A DNA stretch of 64,000 nt from Mesorhizobium sp. NZP2298 (GTDB lineage: Bacteria > Pseudomonadota > Alphaproteobacteria > Rhizobiales > Rhizobiaceae), in assembly GCF_013170825.1 (NCBI RefSeq), contig NZ_CP033365.1:4290001-4354000 (forward strand), given 5' to 3'. A program made the position numbers and the translations under genes. Each line of letters opens with the position of its first letter. Position 1 is the stretch's first letter. Below the pieces are notes generated by a model, which was not told the DNA's origin, made no database searches, and saw nothing but the letters and a program-made list of their open reading frames with translations. Below are positions 52,275 to 61,445 of this stretch, one piece after another.

Positions 52275-54272
52275 TTATTTCTGTTTCAGCCGGCGCGAGA
52301 AACGCAACCATTTGTCTTCGACCGGCCGTGGCTGGGCCAGGATCGTGGTGAGTTCGACGGGCAGGGTCGGAGCCAGCGGCTTCTTGGTGGCGACGCCGTC
52401 GGCGATCAAGACGATTGAGTGATAGAACTCGGTGCCGGCAGCCGATCTGGGCGCTACCGCCTCATGCATGACGCTGATCACCGTGACATCGGGGCAATTG
52501 TCCTTGATCGCCTGGTGGAAGGCAATCTTGCCCTCCGGGTCGAGCGCGCCGGTCGCCTCGTCGAGGAACAGGAGGCCCGGCTGCTGCAGGATGATGCGGG
52601 CCACCACCAGCTTCTGTTTCTGACCGCCCGACAGGACCTGATCCCAGCTTTTGCCCTCGCGGTTTTCATTGGCCATGTGTTCGATGAAGTCACCAAGGCC
52701 AGCCTTGTGCAGCGCCGACGCGACCTGAGCATCGCCATGGTCGTGTTCGGAGCCCGGCAGACAGACCAACTGTTTCAGCGACACCTGCTGCAGCTTGACC
52801 TCCTGGGCGGCATAGAAACTCTTCACCCCGTCGGGGAAGACGATGGTGCCGCGGCCATAGGGCCAGAGGCCGTTGATCGCCTTTATCAGCGAGGTCTTGC
52901 CGCAGCCGGATTCGCCTTTCAGGAACGTCCACTCGCCGCGCCGGAAACGCAGGTTCGCGGCGACGAGGAACGGCGTCGCATCCTCGCCCTGATGCGCCAG
53001 TTCGAGTTTCTGGATGGTCAGGCCGAAAACCGGGTTCTGGCTAGCATAGTGGAAATCGGAGCGGCCGGTCTGGCTGTAGAATTCCTGCGGGTGCTGGACG
53101 TTCTCGATGGCTTTCGCCAATTCGGTCACACGCTGGCTGTTGGCACGCAGCGTGGCGATAGCAGGCATGACATGGATGAACCACGAACACTGGCTGATAA
53201 GTTGGGCGACCATTTCGGAGCCGGTGATGTAGCCCTTGTAGTCCAAGCGGCTGTGGATGAAGGGCACGAGCCCCGGAGCATAGGCCACGATACGGGCGCC
53301 GACGAAATTGTAGATCAGCTCGAACGACATATAACTGGTGTTGACGACATTCAGCCGGCCCCACGTGCGATCGATATCGACGTAGAGACGATCGTGCATC
53401 ATCTTCTGCACGTCCTCACCGTGCGAGGCGGCGACATGGAAGCTGCGGCGCAGGAATGTCGTCAGCTCGCCGCGATAGCTGCCCTCGGCTTTCTGCATGC
53501 GGATATTAAGTCGTTCCAGAAGGCTGCCGAGCTTCACGGCGATCCAGGTGTTGAGTGGCACGTAAGTGGCAACAGCCAGAAGCGCGAGGACAGCGCTGCC
53601 ATAGCTGCCCAGGAACTCCAGGCCTTTTACCTCCACCGACGACTGAATCAGGTTCTGACCGATAAAATAGAGCGAAGTTGCCAGACCCAGCACGCCCATT
53701 GCGAGGCCTATGGCACCACCGGTCATGTCCTTGATCGATTCCTGGATGCGCTGGTCGATGTTGTCGGGCGTGACGGCGCCGCCGGCCACGGACCCATGCT
53801 GGGCATGGAAATGAGTATGATTGCCGTCGAGCAAGGCCTGGTTGAACTGGCCGTTCAGCCAGCCACGCCATTTGCGGTGCAAGGTCGCCGAGACGAGGTT
53901 GCGTACGCCGGTAAAGCCGACGTCCTTGAGAATGACCAGCAACACCAATATGCCGGCATTGGTCAGGATGGTCTCAAGCGGGCGGGTATTGGCGGCATCG
54001 TGGAGAAAGGCAATCGAATTGACCAATTCGCCGGAAGCCATGGCAAACCAAACGCTGGCCTTGCTGGATAGAGCGGTCAACAGCGCGATGACGAGGGTCA
54101 GCGTCCAGGCTTCTTTCCACCGATCCGACAACCAGTAGGCCCGCATCAGTCCCCAGAAACTGCGCATCGAGGATACCGGCGTCAAATGCGACGGCCCTGC
54201 GGCGCCGCTGTGTAGTCCATCCGGTACTGACTCCTGCGATCGTCTGCCGATCCGAATCACGATCCCGCCCAA
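52275..54272 (-). CDS. ABC transporter with fused membrane and ATPase domains (YddA/SbmA-like family)
   Basis: This 665-residue protein has an SbmA/BacA-like membrane domain (RAYWLSDRWKEAWTLTLVIALLTAL, LVSATLHRKWRGWLNGQF) in the first 400 residues, and a C-terminal ATPase with Walker A GESGCGKTS, signature LSGGQKQKLVVARI and Walker B LLFLDEATGALDP. The ABC_membrane_2 type is shared with proteins that move vitamin B12, antimicrobial peptides or fatty acyl-CoA. The N-terminal extension to ATG 54272 is not conserved-looking; ATG 54167 is an alternative start. Substrate unknown. Confidence 0.87.
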   Translation of the reverse strand: MGGIVIRIGRRSQESVPDGLHSGAAGPSHLTPVSSMRSFWGLMRAYWLSDRWKEAWTLTLVIALLTALSSKASVWFAMASGELVNSIAFLHDAANTRPLETILTNAGILVLLVILKDVGFTGVRNLVSATLHRKWRGWLNGQFNQALLDGNHTHFHAQHGSVAGGAVTPDNIDQRIQESIKDMTGGAIGLAMGVLGLATSLYFIGQNLIQSSVEVKGLEFLGSYGSAVLALLAVATYVPLNTWIAVKLGSLLERLNIRMQKAEGSYRGELTTFLRRSFHVAASHGEDVQKMMHDRLYVDIDRTWGRLNVVNTSYMSFELIYNFVGARIVAYAPGLVPFIHSRLDYKGYITGSEMVAQLISQCSWFIHVMPAIATLRANSQRVTELAKAIENVQHPQEFYSQTGRSDFHYASQNPVFGLTIQKLELAHQGEDATPFLVAANLRFRRGEWTFLKGESGCGKTSLIKAINGLWPYGRGTIVFPDGVKSFYAAQEVKLQQVSLKQLVCLPGSEHDHGDAQVASALHKAGLGDFIEHMANENREGKSWDQVLSGGQKQKLVVARIILQQPGLLFLDEATGALDPEGKIAFHQAIKDNCPDVTVISVMHEAVAPRSAAGTEFYHSIVLIADGVATKKPLAPTLPVELTTILAQPRPVEDKWLRFSRRLKQK

Positions 54273-54660
54273 ACCTTTTTTGTTTTGTTACGGATGGTAA
54301 CACCAATTGATCATTTTCCATTAATTTTTGTAGAGGGATGGCGGGATAAAGGAGCCGGCCGTGTCGGCAAGGCAACAGCGCGGGGTTGCCCATGCGTCGC
54401 GCGCAAGCCTGCGGAAAGGCGATTTTATGTAATGATATCATTTATTTATCGGCTTGATAACAGGATACACATACCTTCCCCTAGGGAAGGTATTCACACG
54501 ATTTCGTGACCTGTTTTGACGTGTTGGGTTTGCCGATTTTTCATTGCGGGCTAACCAAAATTCCGGAAAATAGGTCGCCATAATGTGTCAACGGCCCTGT
54601 CCCAAAGGCCGAGCAATGACCTGAAAAAGTCTTTGCGGCAGGCGAAAGGAATCACAGGCC
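54273..54660. other. AT-rich intergenic region with a ten-base dyad
   Basis: This 388-base gap between two leftward genes is markedly AT-rich for the window. It includes the perfect dyad ATACCTTCCC / GGGAAGGTAT at 54471-54493 separated by CTA. A small open frame on the plus strand at 54285-54509 covers the dyad but has no ribosome-binding site or motif. No RNA gene was recognised. Confidence 0.55.
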
Positions 54661-55341
54661 TCAGCCGACCGTGTCCAGTTCGCCGCGGGCCTTGGCAGCC
54701 GCCACCTGGCGGATGGCATCAGCCAGCGTGTCGACGTCCTGCGCGCCCATCACGACATATTTGCCTTCAAGCAGAAAACACGGCACGCCTGATATGCCCA
54801 TGCGCGATGCCGTGGCGATCTCGGTGCGCACCGCTTCGATATCGGCGTCGGTCGGCAAGAGCGTTGCCACCACGGATGCGTCCATGCCGGCCTCGCGGGC
54901 GGCTTCGACCAACACGGCATGGTCGCCGATGTTGACGCCCTCCTCGAAATTCAGCTGGAACAGGCGGCGGACCAGCCTGTTCTGCACGGCTTCACCGGCG
55001 GCGCCAGCCCAGCGGATCAGTCGGTGCGCATCCAGCGTGTTTGGCGCCACCTTGATGGCATCGAAGGCAAAGGAAATGCCCTCGGCGTCGCCAAGCGGTT
55101 CGATGCGGGCATGAATCTCGCGAATGCGCTCGTCGCTGCCGAACTTGGCCAGCATATACTCCCGGCGGTCCTTGCCCTGCGGCGGAATGGTCGGATCGAG
55201 CTGGAACGGCCGCCAGCGTATGTGCACCTCGATATCGCCGGCCGCGGCAACCGCCTTGTCCAGCCGCTTCTGGCCGATGAAGCACCACGGACAGACGACG
55301 TCCGACACCACATCAACGGTTATGGCGTTCGCTTCGCTCAT
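54661..55341 (-). CDS. DsbA-family oxidoreductase (FrnE/2-hydroxychromene isomerase-like)
   Basis: This 226-residue protein starts at ATG 55341 and has no signal peptide, so it is cytoplasmic. The thioredoxin-fold active site is VVCPWCFIG with Cys17 and Cys20. The insertion pattern with PFQLDPTIPPQGKDRREYM and the cis-Pro loop ISGVPCFLL are typical of FrnE-like proteins. It may act in thiol-disulfide exchange. It lies 16 bases before the next gene's end, with both genes leftward. Confidence 0.9.
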   Translation of the reverse strand: MSEANAITVDVVSDVVCPWCFIGQKRLDKAVAAAGDIEVHIRWRPFQLDPTIPPQGKDRREYMLAKFGSDERIREIHARIEPLGDAEGISFAFDAIKVAPNTLDAHRLIRWAGAAGEAVQNRLVRRLFQLNFEEGVNIGDHAVLVEAAREAGMDASVVATLLPTDADIEAVRTEIATASRMGISGVPCFLLEGKYVVMGAQDVDTLADAIRQVAAAKARGELDTVG

Positions 55342-55357
55342 CTCGATCTCCGGATTT

Positions 55358-57175
55358 TCAGTTCGGCTTGCGCCACCATGTCGGCAGCTGATAACCGAAT
55401 ATGGGCGTCTTCTGCGGATGTTCCAGATAATTCCAGTACGCAAGCCACTGCTGCGTGTTGTACTGCATCGGCACCATGTAATTGCCCGAGATCAGCAGTC
55501 GGTCGAGAACGCGAACGGCGGCGACATAATCCTCCTTGGTATGTGCGTTCAGCATGGCGTCGATCGCGGCGTCGATTGCCGGATCGGCGACACCGGCAAG
55601 ATTGAACGATCCTTCGGTCTTGGCCGCAGCGGACGACCAACGCCCGATCTGCTCGATGCCCGGGGACAAGGAATTGTTGAAGCCGCTCGAGCCGACCAGC
55701 ACCTCGAAGTCGAAACGCTGCTTGCGCGACTGGATCTGGTCGCCGTCCAGGCTGCGGATGCTGACGTTGATGCCGATCTTTTCCAGTGTGCGCTGGTAGA
55801 TGCCGGCCAGGCGTTCTTCGTCCTGCGAAGCGGTCAGTATCTCGAATCCGAAAGGTTTGCCGTCGGGATCGAGCATTGTGCCGTCCTGCACGTGGTAACC
55901 GATGCTTTTCAGGAGATCGAAAGCGGCCTTCAGCACCTTGCGGTCCTGGCCTGAACCATCGGTCACCGGCGGTTTCCAGGTGCCGTCCATGATTTCGGCC
56001 GGCACGCGGCCGGGGTAGGGGGCCAGCAGCGCCCTTTCCCTGTCGTCGGCCGGATGGCCAAGCGCGGAGAGTTCGGAATTCTGCCAATAGCTCATCGTGC
56101 GCGTGTATTTCCCGCCGAACAGGTTCTTGTTGGCCCACTCGAAATCGTAAAGCATGCCGAGCGCGCGCCGAACCACCGGGTTGGAGAACTTCGGCAGCCT
56201 CGTATTGAACAGGAAACCGGTCACGACAGGCGGAATGCCGGTGTCGAAGGTTTCGGAAACCACCTCGCCCCTGTGGAAGGCGGGAAAGTCGAGATCGCGC
56301 TCGCGCTTCACCGGATCACTGTCGTCGTCGATGGCGCAAAGGCCCTTCTTGAAGGCTTCGAGCTTGGCGTTGGCGTTGAGGAAATATTCGATGGTGATCT
56401 GGTCGTAATTGTCGAAGCCGCGCTTGGCGGGTACGTCCTTGCCCCAGTAGTCCGGATTGCGCTTGAAGACGATGCGCTGGCCGGGCGTCACCTGGGCGAT
56501 CGTGTATGGTCCGCTGCCGATCAACGGCTTCAGCGTCGTCCTGTCGAATGTGTCCATGTCAAAGGCATGCTTGGGGATGATCGGCGTCAGCGCGATGATC
56601 AAGGGAAATTCGCGATCGGCCTTGTCGTTGAAAGTGAAGCGCACGCTGTGGTCGCCGGTCTTTTCGAGCTTGGCGATCCTGGCCATGCGGTCGCTGTAGG
56701 GCGGGCGGCCCTTTTGCGTATAGACATCATAGGTGAACAGCACGTCTTCTGGCGTCACCGGCTGTCCGTCCGACCATTTGGCCTTCGGGTTGAGATGGAA
56801 TTCGATGCTCTTGCGCTCCGGGTCCATGTCTGCGGTGTCGGCGAGCAGCCCATAGAGCGTGAAAGCCTCATCCGCGCTGCGTTGCATCAGCGGTTCGAAG
56901 ACCAGATTGCCGAAGATCGTGTCCATCATGCCGCGCGCGGTCGTACGCAGGCTTTTCAGGATGAACGGGTTGAGGTTATCGAAGCTGCCGACGACGCAAT
57001 AGGTGATGCTGCCGCCCTTCGGCGCGTCGGGATTGACGTAGCCGAAATGCGCGTAGTCCGGCGGCAGGGCCGGTTCGCCCTGCATGGCAATCGCGTATTT
57101 TGGCTCCGACAGTGCCGGCTGCGACAGGGTGAGAAACGATATCGCGGTGATCAGCCAAACAAGAACGCGGCCCAT
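55358..57175 (-). CDS. Family 5 extracellular solute-binding protein (YejA-like peptide receptor)
   Basis: This 605-residue periplasmic receptor starts at ATG 57175 with a signal peptide (cleavage near ALSEP). YVNPDAPKGGSITYCVVGSFDNLNPFILK and WSDGQPVTPEDVLFTYDVY mark it as the YejA/microcin C group of the peptide/nickel family. No permease or ATPase gene is next to it, so it is an orphan receptor or the first gene lost from its operon. Peptides are the likely ligand. Confidence 0.92.
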   Translation of the reverse strand: MGRVLVWLITAISFLTLSQPALSEPKYAIAMQGEPALPPDYAHFGYVNPDAPKGGSITYCVVGSFDNLNPFILKSLRTTARGMMDTIFGNLVFEPLMQRSADEAFTLYGLLADTADMDPERKSIEFHLNPKAKWSDGQPVTPEDVLFTYDVYTQKGRPPYSDRMARIAKLEKTGDHSVRFTFNDKADREFPLIIALTPIIPKHAFDMDTFDRTTLKPLIGSGPYTIAQVTPGQRIVFKRNPDYWGKDVPAKRGFDNYDQITIEYFLNANAKLEAFKKGLCAIDDDSDPVKRERDLDFPAFHRGEVVSETFDTGIPPVVTGFLFNTRLPKFSNPVVRRALGMLYDFEWANKNLFGGKYTRTMSYWQNSELSALGHPADDRERALLAPYPGRVPAEIMDGTWKPPVTDGSGQDRKVLKAAFDLLKSIGYHVQDGTMLDPDGKPFGFEILTASQDEERLAGIYQRTLEKIGINVSIRSLDGDQIQSRKQRFDFEVLVGSSGFNNSLSPGIEQIGRWSSAAAKTEGSFNLAGVADPAIDAAIDAMLNAHTKEDYVAAVRVLDRLLISGNYMVPMQYNTQQWLAYWNYLEHPQKTPIFGYQLPTWWRKPN

Positions 57176-57408
57176 GACCGTCTCCTTAACAGGTCGGCTT
57201 GATGATTCGGTGCGCACCCTAGCATGAGGCAGTTGCGTACCGGCCAATGGTGTCATCAAGAATTACAAGTGAGCGGGCTGGATTCGGCACCGCTTGCAGT
57301 GTAACACGCCGTCCGAAGTCATTCTGTTGCCTCATTTCGGCAACAGGTAGCTGGACCACACGGCGCAGAGAAGCCGGTTCCGGGATCATTTGAGAGGAAA
57401 TGCACGAC

Positions 57409-58038
57409 ATGACGAGCCTGAACAGCAACGCGTACCGCCTGTCGGTCATGGCCGCTGGCGTGATCGGCTTTCTGGGCGCAGGACTTCCCGCGGCTTCCGC
57501 GCAGCAACAGCAGCAGATACCTCAGGGCTGGTTCAAGGCCTGCACCAAGCAGGAAGACGTCGATATCTGCAACGTCCAGAACATCGTCACCGCCGGCAAC
57601 GGCCAGCTCGTCACCGGTGTCAGCCTGATCGAACTCAAGGGCAAGGTTAACCGCAAGGTGTTCCAGGTCACGGTGCCGACCGGCCGCCTCGTGCCTCCCG
57701 GCATCGGCCTGCAGATCGACACCGGCAAGGCGCAGAAGCTCGACTATGTCATCTGCTTCCCGGATCGTTGCGTGGCGGAAGTGCCACTGACCGACCAGCT
57801 CGTCGCCTCGTTCAAGAAAGGTCAGGGTATCACGCTGACCTCGATCAATTTCCAGAACCAGGCCAACCCGATCAAGATCGCGCTGCAGGGCTTCAGCGGC
57901 GCCTATGACGGCCCGCCGCTGCAGCAGTCGGACATCGAGGACCGGCAGAAGAAGCTCCAGGACTTCGTGGCCAAGAACAACCAGGACTTCGCCAAGAAGC
58001 TCAAGGACGAGCAGGACAAGGCGAAGACCGCCAACTGA
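57409..58038 (+). CDS. Invasion-associated locus B (IalB) family protein
   Basis: This 209-residue secreted protein is preferred to start at ATG 57409, with AGGA ten bases upstream; ATG 57400 is too near that site. A signal peptide ends near AASAQ. The IalB core follows: GWFKACTKQEDVDICNVQ with paired cysteines, QVTVPTGRLVPPGIGLQID, LDYVICFPDRCVAEVPL and a C-terminal Lys-rich coiled region. In Bartonella IalB aids erythrocyte entry; in rhizobia the role is not known and is probably envelope-related. Confidence 0.9.
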   Translation: MTSLNSNAYRLSVMAAGVIGFLGAGLPAASAQQQQQIPQGWFKACTKQEDVDICNVQNIVTAGNGQLVTGVSLIELKGKVNRKVFQVTVPTGRLVPPGIGLQIDTGKAQKLDYVICFPDRCVAEVPLTDQLVASFKKGQGITLTSINFQNQANPIKIALQGFSGAYDGPPLQQSDIEDRQKKLQDFVAKNNQDFAKKLKDEQDKAKTAN

Positions 58039-58071
58039 TCACCGGTATCCGGCCAAGACCGATGTCAAAGA

Positions 58072-58098
58072 AAAAGCGGGGCCTTGCCCCGCTTTTTT
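58072..58098 (+). terminator. Rho-independent terminator after the IalB gene
   Basis: AAAAGCGGGG and CCCCGCTTTT pair around CCTTG and run into a six-T tract. It lies 34 bases after the stop and can also serve hspQ from the other side. Confidence 0.92.
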
Positions 58099-58129
58099 CG
58101 TTCCTGGCCATGGCTGGAGTGCCGGGAGG

Positions 58130-58453
58130 TCAGTGCTTGGACTGCCGTTTCGGCTCGTAGCGTCCATCCGGCTTCTTGTCGAACATCTCCTTGATCTGCG
58201 GATGGCGAACGGGCTCGCCCGACCGATCCTCAAGCAGATTCTGCTCGGACACATAGGCTATGTATTCGGTTTCCGAATTCTCGGCGAGCAGATGGTAAAA
58301 TGGCTGATCCTTGCGAGGCCGCACGTCGGCGGGGATGGCTTCGTACCATTCGTCGGTGTTGGCGAATTGCGGATCGACGTCGAAAATGATGCCCCGAAAC
58401 GGAAACAGCCGGTGGCGAACCACCTGTCCGATCGCGAATTTGGCCGTTTTCAT
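58130..58453 (-). CDS. hspQ: Heat shock protein HspQ
   Basis: This 107-residue protein starts at ATG 58453. KFAIGQVVRHRLFPFRGIIFDVDPQF and PFYHLLAENSETEYIAYVSEQNLLED are the HspQ (YccV-like) hallmarks. HspQ is a small beta-rich protein that modulates Lon and unstable DnaA in enterics. The open frame continues upstream to 58969 but crosses into the UbiH-family gene and is not protein-like there. Confidence 0.92.
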   Translation of the reverse strand: MKTAKFAIGQVVRHRLFPFRGIIFDVDPQFANTDEWYEAIPADVRPRKDQPFYHLLAENSETEYIAYVSEQNLLEDRSGEPVRHPQIKEMFDKKPDGRYEPKRQSKH

Positions 58454-58601
58454 CGTACTCACCACTGAATTCCTTGACTTTATTTGGCGCAGACTCCGAG
58501 TCAATTCAATCCCGAAGCGTTTGAGCGTCTTCAAGCTACGCAGAATTCGGCGCAAAGGTTTTGATTGACGTCGCGATGTCGCGATAAAGTCCGCAAGATC
58601 G

Positions 58602-59816
58602 CTACCGCTGCCGCACCGGCTTTCGCAGGCCACCCGCAAGTGCTGCAAAGCCGCTGCCTGGACGAAGCCCTTCGCGCATGAAGAAGGCACGGAGCGGCGC
58701 AAAACCACCGAGCACGCCCAGACCAGCGCCCCGCGCGATCTGCGCCGGCAACATGTCGGAAAGCAGCGACATGTTGAGGAGATTGACTGCACCGCTGCGC
58801 GCCAGAATATCGGGGCGACGCTTGAAATCGTAGGCGGCAAGGGCCTTGGCGCCGCCGGGGTCCTCACGATTTTCGCTCGCAATACCAACCAGATCGTCAA
58901 TATCCCTGATACCAAGGTTGAGGCCTTGCGCACCGATCGGCGGAAACACATGCGCGGCTTCGCCGACAAGTGCCACCCTCTCTCGCGCGAAGCGCAGGGG
59001 CGTCACGGTCGAAAGCGGATAGATCTGCCGGCCCGGCTCCACGGTGACCCGACCCAGCATTGACTGCATCTGCTCCTCGACCCGCATTGACAGCGTCGCG
59101 TCATCCAGGGCGGCAAGCGCCTTGGCTGTCTCGGGCTTAACCACCCAGACGAGACTTGAGCGATTGCCCGGCAGCGGAACCTGTGTGAATGGTCCTGTCT
59201 CGGTGTGGAACTCCGTCGAGGTGAAGGCATGGTCTCGGCTATGCCCGAAATTGAGCACGAGCGCGGCTTGCGGGTAGGAGCGCGCGGCAGTCGAGATATC
59301 CGCTGCCTCGCGGGCGGGCGATTGGCGTCCATCGGCGGCGACCGCCAGCGACGCGCCAACCTCACTGCCGTCGGCGAGGTCGGCGTGAGCCTTGTCGGCA
59401 CCGAGATGCCAGGCCTTGACCATCGACCTGCGCCATTCGATCCCGGAATGCGAGGCCACCTTGGCGGCAAGCGCCGGGCCAAGGACGCTGTTGGGCAGGT
59501 TCAGCCCAAACTGCTCCTCGTCGATCTCGGCGGCGCGGAAGGTGACGACGGGACTGCGGATCAGCCGGCTGGTCGCATCGACGATGCGCATGACCTTCAA
59601 CGGCGCGGCCTTGGGTTTGATGTCTTCGAGGAGATCAAGCCGCTCAAGCACTTTCAGGGCAGGGTTCATCAGCGCCGTGGTGCGGCCATCGGGGGCCGAT
59701 GCCTCGGGCCCGACAAGGGTCACCGCAAAGCCCGCATCGGCGAAAGCGAGCGCCGCGATCAGCCCTGCGGGACCCGTGCCGGCAATCAGTATGCGCGCTG
59801 TTTCCTGATGCTCCAA
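58602..59816 (-). CDS. UbiH/UbiF-family FAD-dependent monooxygenase
   Basis: This 404-residue protein has the FAD motif ILIAGTGPAGLIAALAFADAG at residues 10-30, a DG-type motif in AVAADGRQSPAREAA, and the second FAD motif RVALVGEAAHVFPPIGAQGLNLGIRDIDDLV. This pattern matches ubiquinone-ring hydroxylases UbiH, UbiF and UbiI. Which ring position it hydroxylates is not clear from sequence. Confidence 0.9.
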   Translation of the reverse strand: MEHQETARILIAGTGPAGLIAALAFADAGFAVTLVGPEASAPDGRTTALMNPALKVLERLDLLEDIKPKAAPLKVMRIVDATSRLIRSPVVTFRAAEIDEEQFGLNLPNSVLGPALAAKVASHSGIEWRRSMVKAWHLGADKAHADLADGSEVGASLAVAADGRQSPAREAADISTAARSYPQAALVLNFGHSRDHAFTSTEFHTETGPFTQVPLPGNRSSLVWVVKPETAKALAALDDATLSMRVEEQMQSMLGRVTVEPGRQIYPLSTVTPLRFARERVALVGEAAHVFPPIGAQGLNLGIRDIDDLVGIASENREDPGGAKALAAYDFKRRPDILARSGAVNLLNMSLLSDMLPAQIARGAGLGVLGGFAPLRAFFMREGLRPGSGFAALAGGLRKPVRQR

Positions 59817-59886
59817 GGTCGGCTTCCGGCTTGCGATTTGAGGCGGGCCACCAGACCTGCCAGTCGATAGGCATATAGGTCAGATC

Positions 59887-60834
59887 ATGCGGCTTGATCA
59901 ACGCGGCGATTCGGCCCATTCGGGTGTCATGACCGGCCACCAGGACGATTTCAGCCATCTCGACCGCACCGGCCGCGCCATGGCACATGTCGCGCGCAAC
60001 CCGCGTTTGACGGTCAACATTGTCGTTGGCGCCGGCATCGCATTCGCATGGCTGTTGCTGGGGGCGATGGCGATTCGCGGCGCCGAGGTCCGAGGCAGCG
60101 CGCCCGGCGACACCCTCCTGCACGGCCTGCCACGGCTGCCGCTGCCCGATTTCCTGGAGCGGTTCTTCGCGCTCTGCCTGTCGCCGGCGCCACTGGACGC
60201 AAGCATCGGCTTGCGTGCCGTTGCGCTCGTCATGATGTGGTTCCTGATGGCGATCGCCGTGATGCTGCCATCCGCGGCCCCGATGATCCGGACCTATTGC
60301 GAGATCGCCGATACAGCCCGGATCAAGGGCGAGCCGGTCGTCCATCCTCTGGTGCTGGTTGCCGGCTATCTCGGCGTCTGGCTCGCTGCCTCGATGCTGT
60401 TTTCGGCAATGACGCTCAGCGTGCACACATTCGCCGCGTCCAGCGAAATCTACGATCCGGTGCTTGGGATTGCCGGCGCGCTCGCATTGCTGGTTGCCGG
60501 CCTCTATCAGTTCAGCGGCCTCAAGGAGGCCTGCCTGAAGAAATGCCGCAACCCGTTCTCGATCCTGTTTTCAAACTGGAGCGCCAAGGCCAGCAGTGTC
60601 TTCCGGCTCGGTGTAGCGCAAGGCATCTGGTGTTTCGGCTGCTGCTGGGCGCTCATGCTGGTGATGTTCGCCGTCGGCGTGATGAACATCTTCTGGATGG
60701 CGCTGATCGGCGTGTTCACCCTGATTGAAAAACAGATGAAGGGCAGTCTTCCAACCCGACTGGCCGGTGCGATACTGCTTGTCTGGGCAGCCGCGCTGCT
60801 AGTAGTCTCGCTTTCAGTGGGGGAAATTCGATGA
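59887..60834 (+). CDS. DUF2182 membrane protein
   Basis: This protein of about 315 residues has seven or so helices and the cysteine-containing DUF2182 elements LKEACLKKCRNP and GIWCFGCCWALMLVMFAVGVMN. ATG 59929 (MTGHQDDFS) is an alternative start. These cysteines suggest metal binding in the membrane. Its stop overlaps the next gene start (ATGA). DUF2182 and DUF1326 genes are often found as a pair; their joint role is not known. Confidence 0.85.
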   Translation: MRLDQRGDSAHSGVMTGHQDDFSHLDRTGRAMAHVARNPRLTVNIVVGAGIAFAWLLLGAMAIRGAEVRGSAPGDTLLHGLPRLPLPDFLERFFALCLSPAPLDASIGLRAVALVMMWFLMAIAVMLPSAAPMIRTYCEIADTARIKGEPVVHPLVLVAGYLGVWLAASMLFSAMTLSVHTFAASSEIYDPVLGIAGALALLVAGLYQFSGLKEACLKKCRNPFSILFSNWSAKASSVFRLGVAQGIWCFGCCWALMLVMFAVGVMNIFWMALIGVFTLIEKQMKGSLPTRLAGAILLVWAAALLVVSLSVGEIR

Positions 60835-61445
60835 CAGATCAGGGCTGGGCAATGAAAGGAGAGCTCGTACTCTCCTGCAATTGCACGGTTTTTTGCCCTT
60901 GCGTGCTATCGCTCGGCAGTCATCCTCCAACCGAGGGCTATTGCCAGACCTGGGCGGGTTTCCGTATCGATGCCGGTCATTTCGGGGAGGTCGACCTGTC
61001 AGGCCTTAACCTTGGGCTGATCATGGAAATCCCCGGCTACATGAGCCGAGGCAACTGGACCGCCGGCCTGTTCATCGACAAACGCGCCTCGATCTATGCG
61101 GTCAAGGCCTTGACGAAGATCTTCACCGGCAAGGCGGGCGGGACCACGTCGCTGCTGTCGATCCTCGTCGGAAAATTCCTGGGTGTCGAACAGGTGCCGA
61201 TCACCTACGAGACGCGGGACAAGACGCGTATCTTCCAGATACCGAAGATCATCGATGGCGCGGTGACGCCAATCGCCGGCAAGGATCGCGAGAAGGATAC
61301 GGTGATCACGAATTCCGAATACTGGATCGCGCCGGAGATCATCGTGGCGAGGTCCGACAAGAGCAAGATGCGCGCCTTTGGCCGCAACTGGAATTTTGCT
61401 GGCCGCTCGGCCGAGATCTGCAAGCTGGATTGGCGGGGCCCGTGA
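60831..61445 (+). CDS. DUF1326 protein with CNCxxxCPC motif
   Basis: This 204-residue soluble protein begins MKGELVLSCNCTVFCPCV within its first 25 residues, giving a CxCxxxCxC cluster (residues 16-24) that looks like a metal site. Later PGYMSRGNWTAGLFIDKRAS and FAGRSAEICKLDW also belong to DUF1326. It overlaps the DUF2182 gene and its stop overlaps the pcs start (GTGA), so all three are translated in a chain. Confidence 0.87.
   Translation: MTDQGWAMKGELVLSCNCTVFCPCVLSLGSHPPTEGYCQTWAGFRIDAGHFGEVDLSGLNLGLIMEIPGYMSRGNWTAGLFIDKRASIYAVKALTKIFTGKAGGTTSLLSILVGKFLGVEQVPITYETRDKTRIFQIPKIIDGAVTPIAGKDREKDTVITNSEYWIAPEIIVARSDKSKMRAFGRNWNFAGRSAEICKLDWRGP

Noticed and set aside
52419..54071. 550-codon plus-strand open frame
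   Set aside because: It is the complement of the fused ABC transporter gene, which has Walker A, signature and Walker B motifs.
54285..54509. 74-codon plus-strand open frame in the AT-rich gap
   Set aside because: It spans a strong dyad, has no ribosome-binding site and no recognisable pattern.
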